Of a DNA stretch of 5,811 nucleotides, positions 1-5,697 are shown piece by piece. Within the stretch, counting starts at the first letter, position 1, and every line of letters begins with the position of its first letter. Under the pieces are notes generated by a model. It made no database searches and was not told where the DNA came from. It worked only from the letters and a program-made list of their open reading frames with translations. The stretch comes from Hyphomonadaceae bacterium. Its GTDB lineage: Bacteria; Pseudomonadota; Alphaproteobacteria; Caulobacterales; Hyphomonadaceae. The stretch is taken from assembly GCA_030696545.1 (NCBI GenBank), contig JAUYSA010000209.1, positions 1-5,811 on the forward strand. The letters run 5' to 3'. The position numbers and the translations under genes are program-made.

Positions 1-974
1 CCGACTGTATCCATCAGGTTGCGGCCGACCTGCCCGCTTGAATTCGAGACGCCTTCGGAGCGGCCGTTGGGTTTCGAGTTGAGCAGGATGCGCGCGGTCT
101 CGCCCGTTGAGGCGGCGATGACGACGACGCGGCCTTTCGCTTCCTTGTGCTGGCCGGTGGCCTTGTCGATATAGCGGACGCCGCTAGCCTTGCCGGACGC
201 GTCGAGCATGACTTCATAGACCATGGCGCCGGTGGCGAGCGTGAGCTTGCCGGTGGCCTTGGCCCATGGCAACAGCGAGGTGGTGGTCTGGAAGGCGGCG
301 CCGATGGAGCAGCCACGGCCGCAGCTGGACGCCCAGTAGCAGGGATCGCGCTCGTCGATCTTCTTTGTCAGGATGGCGCGGCGGGCGGCGACGACAGGGA
401 TGTTGATCGCATCGCCGCCAGCCTTGAGGAAAGTTTCCCAGACCCGGAATTTTGGCGGCGGCTGCAGCACGCCGGGGCCGGAGCTGGGATGGTTTTCGAG
501 GCCGGTGTTCGTGCCGTAAACGCCGATCATCTTTTCGACGCGGTCGTAGAAGGGCGCGAGATCCTTGTATTCGATCGGCCAGTCGACGCCGAGGCTGTCG
601 CGTGTCTGAGGTTTGAAGTCGTACTCGCCCATCCGGAAGGAATTGCGCGCCCAGTGATTGGTGCGGCCGCCGAGCATACGCGAGCGCCACCACATGAACT
701 CCGAGCCCTCGGCCATCGTGTAGGGCTCGCCGGGCATCTGCCAGCCGCCATCGACGGTGGCGTCGTAGAAGCCGAACTCCTTGTCTGGCGTGCCGACGCC
801 GCGGAGGGGCGCGTCCATCGCCATGTTGAGCATGGGCGATTCATCGGGGCTGTAATCCCTGCCCGCTTCCAGCATGAGCACGGTGGCGCCGGCCCTGGTT
901 AGCACCCAGGCGGCCATTGCGCCGCCCGCGCCGGAGCCAACGACGACTGCGTCATGGGGTTCGTCTGGCGTCAT
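1..974 (-). CDS. GMC-family FAD-dependent dehydrogenase, N-terminal 324 codons (cut by the left edge)
   Basis: Reading the minus strand from the ATG at 974 gives an open frame without a stop to the window edge. Residues 10-18 (VVVGSGAGG) are the Rossmann dinucleotide motif, and E36 in LMLEAGR is the usual FAD-ribose ligand. GGRTNHW at residues 102-108 is the GMC oxidoreductase FAD-binding signature. Residues 212, 218 and 222 are cysteines (C-x5-C-x3-C), a pattern resembling the cysteine-rich segment that binds a [3Fe-4S] cluster in bacterial FAD glucose dehydrogenase and its relatives. VVVIAASTGETARIL near residues 283-297 is a typical FAD-domain strand and helix. The catalytic C-terminus, with the His-His/Asn pair, lies outside the window. 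There is no N-terminal signal peptide; relatives are often exported with a Tat-tagged small subunit, which is not visible here. GGGAG (983-987) sits 8 nt before the start. The substrate is probably an alcohol, sugar or polyether and cannot be fixed from sequence. The gene is divergent from the quinohemoprotein gene. Confidence 0.92.
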   Translation of the reverse strand, partial: MTPDEPHDAVVVGSGAGGAMAAWVLTRAGATVLMLEAGRDYSPDESPMLNMAMDAPLRGVGTPDKEFGFYDATVDGGWQMPGEPYTMAEGSEFMWWRSRMLGGRTNHWARNSFRMGEYDFKPQTRDSLGVDWPIEYKDLAPFYDRVEKMIGVYGTNTGLENHPSSGPGVLQPPPKFRVWETFLKAGGDAINIPVVAARRAILTKKIDERDPCYWASSCGRGCSIGAAFQTTTSLLPWAKATGKLTLATGAMVYEVMLDASGKASGVRYIDKATGQHKEAKGRVVVIAASTGETARILLNSKPNGRSEGVSNSSGQVGRNLMDTV

Positions 975-1211
975 GGTTCCCGCTCCCGCTTGTGCCGTCA
1001 GGATTAGCGCTAATTTTGGCGGCGCGTCGACAATGTCGCTGGGGAATGTTGTGCGGTCGCAGCGAGATCGACGATCGAGCCAGTGTGGCCGCAGTTTCGG
1101 CACGACACATCCTAGCGAGCGGCTGGCGTCTGCCTATGCAAGCGGATACGCCTGCAGCAATCTCATCATAATGACGGCCTTCAGGGCTGCGGACGTCTGG
1201 AGGAACAGGAC
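975..1211. promoter_or_regulatory. Divergent intergenic region between the GMC gene and the quinohemoprotein gene
   Basis: This 237-bp stretch separates two divergently read start codons, so it must hold the promoter or promoters for both directions. It contains the GMC ribosome binding site at its left end, a 12-bp palindrome at 1003-1014, a shorter inverted repeat (GATCG-A-CGATC, 1066-1076), and a CATAAT hexamer at 1167-1172 that resembles a -10 box for the plus-strand gene. No convincing -35 box stands 16-18 bp before that hexamer, so exact promoters are not called. I see no convincing small gene here; the frames that cross it have no ribosome binding site or recognisable protein. Confidence 0.6.
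1003..1014. promoter_or_regulatory. 12-bp perfect palindrome, candidate operator for the GMC gene
   Basis: ATTAGCGCTAAT reads the same on both strands. It ends 29 bp upstream of the GMC start codon, a place where a dimeric repressor or activator could control that gene. It is AT-richer at its ends than its GC-rich surroundings. The palindrome is seen directly; the operator role is inference, and no regulator gene is in the window. Confidence 0.4.
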
Positions 1212-3194
1212 ATGCCGAGAATTCTGCCGGCTGCATTGATCAGCGCCTTTTCGTTGGCGCTGGCTTCCTGTCAGGGCGGGCCGCCGGCGGTGGTGGAGGC
1301 GCCGGCCCCAGTTCACGCGGCAGAGGTGAAACCTGCCCCGGCGCCAATGCCCACGCCGCAACCTGTTGCTGCGACCGCGGTTCATCCTGGCGAGGGCGTC
1401 TATAAGACGTTCTGCGCGGCCTGCCATGACCAGCCTGAGGTATCGCGCTCGCCCTCCAAGGACACGCTCAAAAGCATGAGCCTGCAATTCCTGAACTACT
1501 CGCTGACCGGCGGAAAAATGAAGGTACAGGGCAGCGCCCTGTCAGCCGAACAGCGCGCGCAGGTGGTGAACTACCTGATCGGCAACAAGGTCACGTCGGA
1601 TGCATGGACCAAGCCGATGATGTGCGATGCGGCGCGCCTGCCCGTTGATCTCACGGGCGCCGCCACGATCACGAATTTCGGGTTCGACCGCAACAACACG
1701 CGCACGCTTTCTGCATCACAGGCGGGACTGACTAAGGCGCAGCTTTCGAAGATGGACCTGGCTTGGTCGCTTGGCTTCCCGGACGCGACGACGATGCGGT
1801 CGCAAGGTGCCGTGGTGGGCAAGAACATCTTTGTGCCGATCCCGGACCTCGGCTCGATGTATGCGCTCGATGTCTCCGACCCTGCAAAACCCTGCATCCA
1901 GTGGATCTACAAGGCGCCTGGCGATGCACCGCTGCGGTCCAGCCCTGGTTATGGCGTGACGGCTGACGGCACGCCCTTGCTGGCGTTTTCGGGGCTCGAC
2001 GCGACGGTTCACGCCGTGGATGCGCGGACTGGCAAGGCGCTGTGGACCAAGGCCGTTGGCTCCTACTCGTTCACGACGACGACGGGCGTGCCGACTGTGC
2101 TGAAGGATCGCGTGATTGTTCCGGTGGCGCAGTTCGAGATCCTGTTCGCCGCCAAGAACGAGGAACAGTGCTGCACCAACCATGGCTATGTGCTGTCGCT
2201 TGATCCGAAATCGGGCGACCAGCAATGGCGCTACGACACGATGCCGGAGGCGACCGTGCAGCGCGACCGTGGCGACGGGCAGCCTCTGCTGGGGCCATCC
2301 GGCGCGCCGATCTGGAATTCGCCTGTGGTCGATGAGAAGCGCAACCTTGTGTATTTCGGCACGGGCGAGAGCAACTCCCCGCCGGCGCACAAGAATACCA
2401 ACGCCATCATCGCGATCGACCTGAGGACGGGCGCGGAGAAGTGGAGCTTCCACGCCACGCCGAAGGACATCTTCAATTCGGGCTGCGGGTTGAATCCCAA
2501 GCCGGAATTGCTGAACTGCGTGAAGTCGCCTGAAACGGTCTATCGCGACGTGGACTTTGGCGCTTCCGTGATCCTGGGCACGCACAGCGACGGCAAGGAG
2601 CTGCTGTATGCAGGCCAGAAGTCGGGCTCCGTGTGGGCGTTCGAGCCGGGCACGGGCAAGGTGGCGTGGCGCACGGCGCTAGGCACGGGCAGCGCGCTCG
2701 GCGGCATTCACTGGGGCATCGCGTTCGACAAGGACACGGTCTATGCGCCGGTTTCGACTGTTGGCGTCGCCATTCCCGGCGAGTGGGATGGTGATCCCAA
2801 GATCAAGCCGGGCCTCTACGCGCTCAACGCCAAGACCGGCAAGATCAAGTGGCAGTACAACCCCGAACTGGCAGCGGGCGATACCGTGCCCGCCAATGGC
2901 CGGGCGCCGCGCAGCATGGCGATGTCCGCCGCGCCTGCGGTCATCGACGGCGTCATCATCGCGGCGACGCTGGACGGCACGGTGCATGCGGTGGACGCGG
3001 GCACCGGCGCGCTGCTGTGGAAGAAAGCCACGGCGCAAAGCTATGAAACGCTGAACGGCGTGCCCGCGAAGGGCGGGTCGATCGACAGCGCATCGATCTA
3101 CGCAGCCAACGGGCTGCTGATGGTCAATTCGGGCTATGGCATGTTCGGCCAGACGCCTGGCAACGTGCTGCTGGCGTTCAAACCGGCGAACTGA
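1212..3194 (+). CDS. PQQ-dependent quinohemoprotein alcohol dehydrogenase, polyvinyl-alcohol-dehydrogenase-like lipoprotein
   Basis: This 660-residue protein is predicted to oxidise an alcohol with PQQ and pass the electrons to its own haem c. Residues 1-20 form a lipoprotein signal with lipobox LASC (C20). A Pro/Ala-rich linker (about 24-55) follows. The cytochrome c domain spans about 58-126, with CAACH at 68-72 as haem-binding motif and M103 in GGKMKVQG as likely sixth ligand. The rest is a quinoprotein beta-propeller with repeated W motifs ending near residues 231, 278, 339, 411, 486, 547 and 603, for example ARTGKALW and AKTGKIKW. Vicinal cysteines C320-C321 match the disulfide ring typical of PQQ alcohol dehydrogenases. 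GGIHWGIAFD (497-506) and the order cytochrome then propeller fit polyvinyl alcohol dehydrogenase (cytochrome), which is about 640-650 residues. The start is fixed by GGAGG at 1199-1203, 8 nt before the ATG. The family call is firm; polyvinyl alcohol as the true substrate is not shown. Confidence 0.9.
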   Translation: MPRILPAALISAFSLALASCQGGPPAVVEAPAPVHAAEVKPAPAPMPTPQPVAATAVHPGEGVYKTFCAACHDQPEVSRSPSKDTLKSMSLQFLNYSLTGGKMKVQGSALSAEQRAQVVNYLIGNKVTSDAWTKPMMCDAARLPVDLTGAATITNFGFDRNNTRTLSASQAGLTKAQLSKMDLAWSLGFPDATTMRSQGAVVGKNIFVPIPDLGSMYALDVSDPAKPCIQWIYKAPGDAPLRSSPGYGVTADGTPLLAFSGLDATVHAVDARTGKALWTKAVGSYSFTTTTGVPTVLKDRVIVPVAQFEILFAAKNEEQCCTNHGYVLSLDPKSGDQQWRYDTMPEATVQRDRGDGQPLLGPSGAPIWNSPVVDEKRNLVYFGTGESNSPPAHKNTNAIIAIDLRTGAEKWSFHATPKDIFNSGCGLNPKPELLNCVKSPETVYRDVDFGASVILGTHSDGKELLYAGQKSGSVWAFEPGTGKVAWRTALGTGSALGGIHWGIAFDKDTVYAPVSTVGVAIPGEWDGDPKIKPGLYALNAKTGKIKWQYNPELAAGDTVPANGRAPRSMAMSAAPAVIDGVIIAATLDGTVHAVDAGTGALLWKKATAQSYETLNGVPAKGGSIDSASIYAANGLLMVNSGYGMFGQTPGNVLLAFKPAN

Positions 3195-3272
3195 GCGTTA
3201 CACCTTGTGCCGGGTTTTCGCCGTTGCTCCGCAATGCGTGAGCGAAGCGTTGGTCAAGTTCACAAAGCTGAG

Positions 3273-3298
3273 TTCGGCTTGGCCGAAGGCTACGTAGC
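3273..3298. repeat. Adjacent short palindromes upstream of the first paralogue
   Basis: TTCGGC-TTG-GCCGAA (3273-3287) is a perfect 6-bp stem with a 3-nt loop. It is followed one base later by the 10-bp perfect palindrome GCTACGTAGC (3289-3298). Together with the stronger repeat at 3306-3325 they form a compact structured block. The function is unknown. Confidence 0.45.
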
Positions 3299-3305
3299 GG
3301 TAGGC

Positions 3306-3325
3306 TGGCGCCGTTGACGGCGCCA
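3306..3325. repeat. Strong inverted repeat (9-bp arms)
   Basis: TGGCGCCGT and ACGGCGCCA are exact reverse complements separated by two bases. In RNA this gives at least an 8-bp GC-rich stem with a TTGA loop. It lies 51 bp before the start of the first paralogue, on the leader side. No U-tract follows, so a terminator is unlikely. A protein-binding site, an mRNA-stabilising hairpin or a remnant repeat element are all possible. Confidence 0.55.
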
Positions 3326-3365
3326 TAGTGCGCGATGCGAAGCCGTGGATAAACGGTTGAAATGC

Positions 3366-3370
3366 GGAGA
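3366..3370 (+). promoter_or_regulatory. Ribosome binding site that fixes the start of the first paralogue
   Basis: GGAGA lies 6 nt before the ATG at 3377. An in-frame ATG also exists at 3362, but it overlaps this site, lacks its own Shine-Dalgarno sequence, and would add five residues (MRRNA) in front of the signal peptide. The start at 3377 also makes the protein the same length as its paralogue. Confidence 0.75.
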
Positions 3371-3376
3371 AACGCG

Positions 3377-4453
3377 ATGAAACTGATGTCTAGGCTCTTG
3401 CTTGCGGGCATGATCATTGCCGCACCTGCGGCAGCCGCCCAGCAAACCACCGCTCCCGCTGAAGCTTCCAAGGAAGGCGCGGCCTACACGAAGCCCAAGA
3501 CCAGCTGGGGCGTGCCCGACCTGCAGGGCTTCTGGACCAACACGTCGTTCACCTCGATGCAGCGCACGCCGCTGACCACCAAGCTGGTGCTGAGCGAGGA
3601 GGAAGCTGCGTCCCTGACCCGCCGGAACACCTATACGGCCGCCTATGCCGAGGAAGCCGGTGCATCGAAGGTGGACAAGGAATCCTCCGACAAGCTGCTG
3701 GCCGACAAGAACCCCGCGCGCGGCTACAACACCTTCTGGATGGATCCGGGCAAGGCCTATGCGAAGGTGAAGGGCGAATATCGTTCGTCCTGGATCACCT
3801 TCCCGGCCAACGGGCGTATCCCTTACAGCGAGGCTGGCATCGCGGCGAACACGCGCTCCGGGAATTTCGACGACTACGAAGCCCGGCCGCTGCCCGAGCG
3901 CTGCCTGATGAGCTTCACCGGCGGCGCAGGCCCCGTAATGAACAACGGGATGTACAACAACACGTACCAGATCGTGCAATCACCCAATTCGGTGATGATC
4001 CTGACCGAGATGATCCACGATGTGCGCGTGATCCCGATCGTCAAATCGGCTGCTGAAGCCAAGCACGGCCCATCGGGCATTCCGAAATGGGGTGGCGATG
4101 CGGTTGGCTGGTATGAAGGCGACACGCTGGTGGTCGAAACCGTTAATTCGCACCCCAAGCAGCGCTCGTTCATCTCGCCGGGCGGGAAGGTGACGGAGCG
4201 CTATTCGCGCTGGTCGGACGGCCAGCTGTTCTATGAATTCAAGGTCGAGGACTCGAAGCTCTACAAGGAAGCCTGGGGCGGCGAGATGGCTCTGAACCAC
4301 TCTGCGGAGCCGCTTTACGAATATGCCTGCCATGAAGGCAATTACGCCCTTCCGGGCATCCTCGCCGGCGCGCGCAAGCTTGAAGCGGAAGGCCGCCCGC
4401 ACCCTGTCGAGAAAGCGATTTTCGCGGGCGTGGATGTTCCGGACGGCGAATAA
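3377..4453 (+). CDS. Uncharacterised secreted protein, first of two tandem paralogues
   Basis: This 358-residue protein has a clear Sec signal peptide: positive residues at the start, a hydrophobic core to about residue 16, and an AAA cleavage site before Q22. The mature protein should therefore be periplasmic or outside the cell. I cannot name its function. Visible landmarks are PDLQGFWTN (47-55), GRIPYSEAG (146-154), the block PLPERCLMSF (171-180), a region rich in Asn and Tyr (189-197), GWYEGDTLVV (244-253) and YEYACHEGNY (314-323). It has two cysteines, C176 and C318, both shared with the paralogue, so a disulfide is plausible. Motifs of the PDLQG-W and YEYACHEGNY type recur in a broad family of unstudied secreted bacterial proteins, as I recall it. 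It has no lipobox, transmembrane helix after the signal, or haem motif. It follows the quinohemoprotein gene by 182 bp and may be co-transcribed with it. Confidence 0.88.
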   Translation: MKLMSRLLLAGMIIAAPAAAAQQTTAPAEASKEGAAYTKPKTSWGVPDLQGFWTNTSFTSMQRTPLTTKLVLSEEEAASLTRRNTYTAAYAEEAGASKVDKESSDKLLADKNPARGYNTFWMDPGKAYAKVKGEYRSSWITFPANGRIPYSEAGIAANTRSGNFDDYEARPLPERCLMSFTGGAGPVMNNGMYNNTYQIVQSPNSVMILTEMIHDVRVIPIVKSAAEAKHGPSGIPKWGGDAVGWYEGDTLVVETVNSHPKQRSFISPGGKVTERYSRWSDGQLFYEFKVEDSKLYKEAWGGEMALNHSAEPLYEYACHEGNYALPGILAGARKLEAEGRPHPVEKAIFAGVDVPDGE

Positions 4454-4559
4454 GACCGACCGGCCATTTATTGAGAAACCGGCCCTCCCAACGCATTCGG
4501 AGGGGGCCGGTACATAACACGAGCCGATGCAAAAAGCGGCCACCAAACGGAGGACAGAC
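4454..4559 (+). other. Intergenic spacer between the paralogues with a bulged hairpin
   Basis: ACCGGCCC (4478-4485) pairs with GGGCCGGT (4504-4511), and TCC (4486-4488) with GGA (4499-4501) after a two-base bulge. A second copy of ACCGGCC at 4459-4465 could pair with the same 3' arm. No T-run follows on the plus strand, so read-through into the second paralogue is likely. The structure could tune the ratio of the two messages or stabilise the upstream one; this is inference. Confidence 0.5.
4549..4553 (+). promoter_or_regulatory. Ribosome binding site that fixes the start of the second paralogue
   Basis: GGAGG lies 6 nt before the ATG at 4560. An in-frame ATG at 4527 would add eleven polar, basic residues (MQKAATKRRTD) before the signal peptide and has no good Shine-Dalgarno sequence. 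Using 4560 gives a protein that aligns with the first paralogue from residue 1 to 358 without gaps. Confidence 0.82.
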
Positions 4560-5636
4560 ATGAGACTTCTATCGAGCCTGCTGGTTGCCGGCATGATCAT
4601 CGCCGCACCTGCGGCCGCCGCCCAGCAAACCACCGCTCCGGCCGCAGCGCCCAAGGAAGGCGCGGCCTACACCAAGCCCAAGACGGGCTGGGGCGCGCCC
4701 GACCTGCAGGGCTTCTGGACCAACATTTCGCTTACAGCGATGCAACGCCCGGCGGGCGCATCGAAGCTGGTGCTGAGCGAGCAGGAAGCTGCTGCGATGG
4801 TGCGTCGCAACATCTATACCGGCGTCTATGCCCAGGAAGCCGGCGCATCGAAGCTAGACGAGGCATCGTCCAAGGAACTGCTGTCGGACGGCAACGCCAA
4901 CCGCGGTTACAACGCTTTCTGGCTGGACCCCGGGAAGAGCTATGCGCGCGTGAAAGGCGAATTCCGCTCGTCGTGGATCACGACCCCGGCCGACGGCAAG
5001 ATTCCGTACAGCGCGGCCGGCATCGCCGCGAACACCCGCTCCTCGAACTTCGACGATTACGAAGTGCGCCCCCTGCCTGAGCGTTGCCTGATGAGCTTCA
5101 CCGGCAGCGCTGGCCCGGTGATGAACAACGGCCTATACAACAACACGTACCAGATCGTGCAGTCGCCGAACTCGGTGATGATCCTCACCGAGATGATCCA
5201 CGATGTGCGCGTGATCCCGATCGTGAAATCGGCGGCCGAAGCCAAGCATGGGCCGAAGGAAATCCCGAAATGGGGTGGCGATTCCGTTGGCTGGTATGAG
5301 GGCGACACGCTGGTCGTCCAGACCGTCAACTCGCACCCGAAGCAACGCTCCTACATCTCGCCGGAGGGCGTCGTGACCGAGCGTTACACGCGTTGGTCTG
5401 ACAACGAGATCTTCTACGAATTCAAGGTTGAAGATCCGTCGCTCTACACTTCGCCCTGGGGCGGGGAAATGTCGCTGATCGTTTCGAATGAGCCGCTCTA
5501 CGAGTATGCCTGCCACGAGGGCAATTACGGCTTCATGGGCATCATGGGCGGCGCACGCGCGCTGGACCGTGCTGGCCGTCCGCACCCGGTTGAGAAACCG
5601 ACATTCGCCGGCGTCGACGTTCCGGATGGCGAATAG
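4560..5636 (+). CDS. Uncharacterised secreted protein, second of two tandem paralogues
   Basis: The protein is 358 residues long and about 78% identical to its upstream neighbour over the full length without gaps (77 differences counted by eye). It has the same kind of Sec signal peptide, with cleavage expected before Q22. Shared landmarks are PDLQGFWTN (47-55), PLPERCLMSF (171-180), GWYEGDTLVV (244-253), YEYACHEGNY (314-323), the terminal FAGVDVPDGE, and the two cysteines C176 and C318. Differences concentrate in residues 56-170 and 233-340. One example is residues 64-69, TPLTTK in the first copy against PAGASK here; another is the segment around 293-310. The close tandem position points to gene duplication with later divergence. 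It is probably in one transcript with the first copy. The function is unknown; location next to a PQQ/haem alcohol dehydrogenase makes a role in the same periplasmic pathway plausible but unproven. Confidence 0.88.
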   Translation: MRLLSSLLVAGMIIAAPAAAAQQTTAPAAAPKEGAAYTKPKTGWGAPDLQGFWTNISLTAMQRPAGASKLVLSEQEAAAMVRRNIYTGVYAQEAGASKLDEASSKELLSDGNANRGYNAFWLDPGKSYARVKGEFRSSWITTPADGKIPYSAAGIAANTRSSNFDDYEVRPLPERCLMSFTGSAGPVMNNGLYNNTYQIVQSPNSVMILTEMIHDVRVIPIVKSAAEAKHGPKEIPKWGGDSVGWYEGDTLVVQTVNSHPKQRSYISPEGVVTERYTRWSDNEIFYEFKVEDPSLYTSPWGGEMSLIVSNEPLYEYACHEGNYGFMGIMGGARALDRAGRPHPVEKPTFAGVDVPDGE

Positions 5637-5641
5637 CGTGA

Positions 5642-5658
5642 ACTGACTGTACTGACTG
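5642..5658 (+). repeat. Short direct repeat after the last gene
   Basis: ACTGACTG occurs twice (5642-5649 and 5651-5658), separated by one T, just after the stop codon of the second paralogue. Each copy is itself two ACTG units. It is low-complexity sequence with no clear function. Confidence 0.5.
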
Positions 5659-5697
5659 AGGCCGGCTGCCACGATACCTGTCGATGGGAGCCGGCCT
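5659..5697 (+). terminator. Hairpin after the second paralogue, candidate transcription terminator
   Basis: AGGCCGGCT (5659-5667) and AGCCGGCCT (5689-5697) form a perfect 9-bp GC-rich stem. Within the loop, CCA and CGA (5669-5674) can pair with TCG and TGG (5681-5683 and 5685-5687) across a one-base bulge and a TACCTG tip, extending the structure. It begins 23 nt after the stop codon of the last gene. The following TTATCT is only a weak T-tract, so the terminator call rests on position and stem strength. Confidence 0.6.

Larger units (their letters stand above)
3195..3376 (+). other. Intergenic region with a cluster of inverted repeats
   Basis: This 182-bp gap lies between the quinohemoprotein gene and the first secreted paralogue. 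It holds three inverted repeats within 53 bp (3273-3287, 3289-3298 and 3306-3325), listed separately where strong. None is followed by a T-run, so no classical intrinsic terminator is called. No convincing sigma-70 promoter was found; TTGACG at 3314-3319 lacks a -10 box at proper spacing. The gap is long enough to hold a separate promoter or a processing or attenuation structure for the paralogue pair. Confidence 0.5.

Noticed and set aside
147..902. Long plus-strand open frame of 251 codons
   Set aside because: It lies antisense to the GMC dehydrogenase, whose minus-strand frame carries clear FAD-binding motifs; the plus-strand product has no recognisable domain and arises from high GC content.
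1066..1076. GATCG-A-CGATC inverted repeat as an operator
   Set aside because: The arms are only 5 bp and such matches are common by chance in this composition; it is mentioned only as part of the intergenic region.
874..1239. Plus-strand open frame spanning the divergent intergenic region
   Set aside because: It overlaps the start of the GMC gene antisense and the start of the quinohemoprotein gene in another frame, has no good ribosome binding site and no family resemblance.
1716..2585. Minus-strand open frame of 289 codons inside the quinohemoprotein gene
   Set aside because: It is Arg/His-rich antisense sequence of a well-supported gene, without a recognisable motif or ribosome binding site.
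3314..3353. TTGACG and GATAAA as a sigma-70 promoter for the first paralogue
   Set aside because: The spacing is 28 bp, far from the required 16-19 bp, and TTGACG is part of the inverted repeat.
3290..3979. Minus-strand frames opposite both secreted paralogues (also 3980-4654 and 5133-5672)
   Set aside because: The similarity between these antisense products only mirrors the similarity of the two sense genes.
4478..4511. Intrinsic terminator between the paralogues
   Set aside because: The hairpin is followed by TACATAACAC on the plus strand, with no T-run. A weak T-tract exists on the minus strand, but no minus-strand gene ends there.
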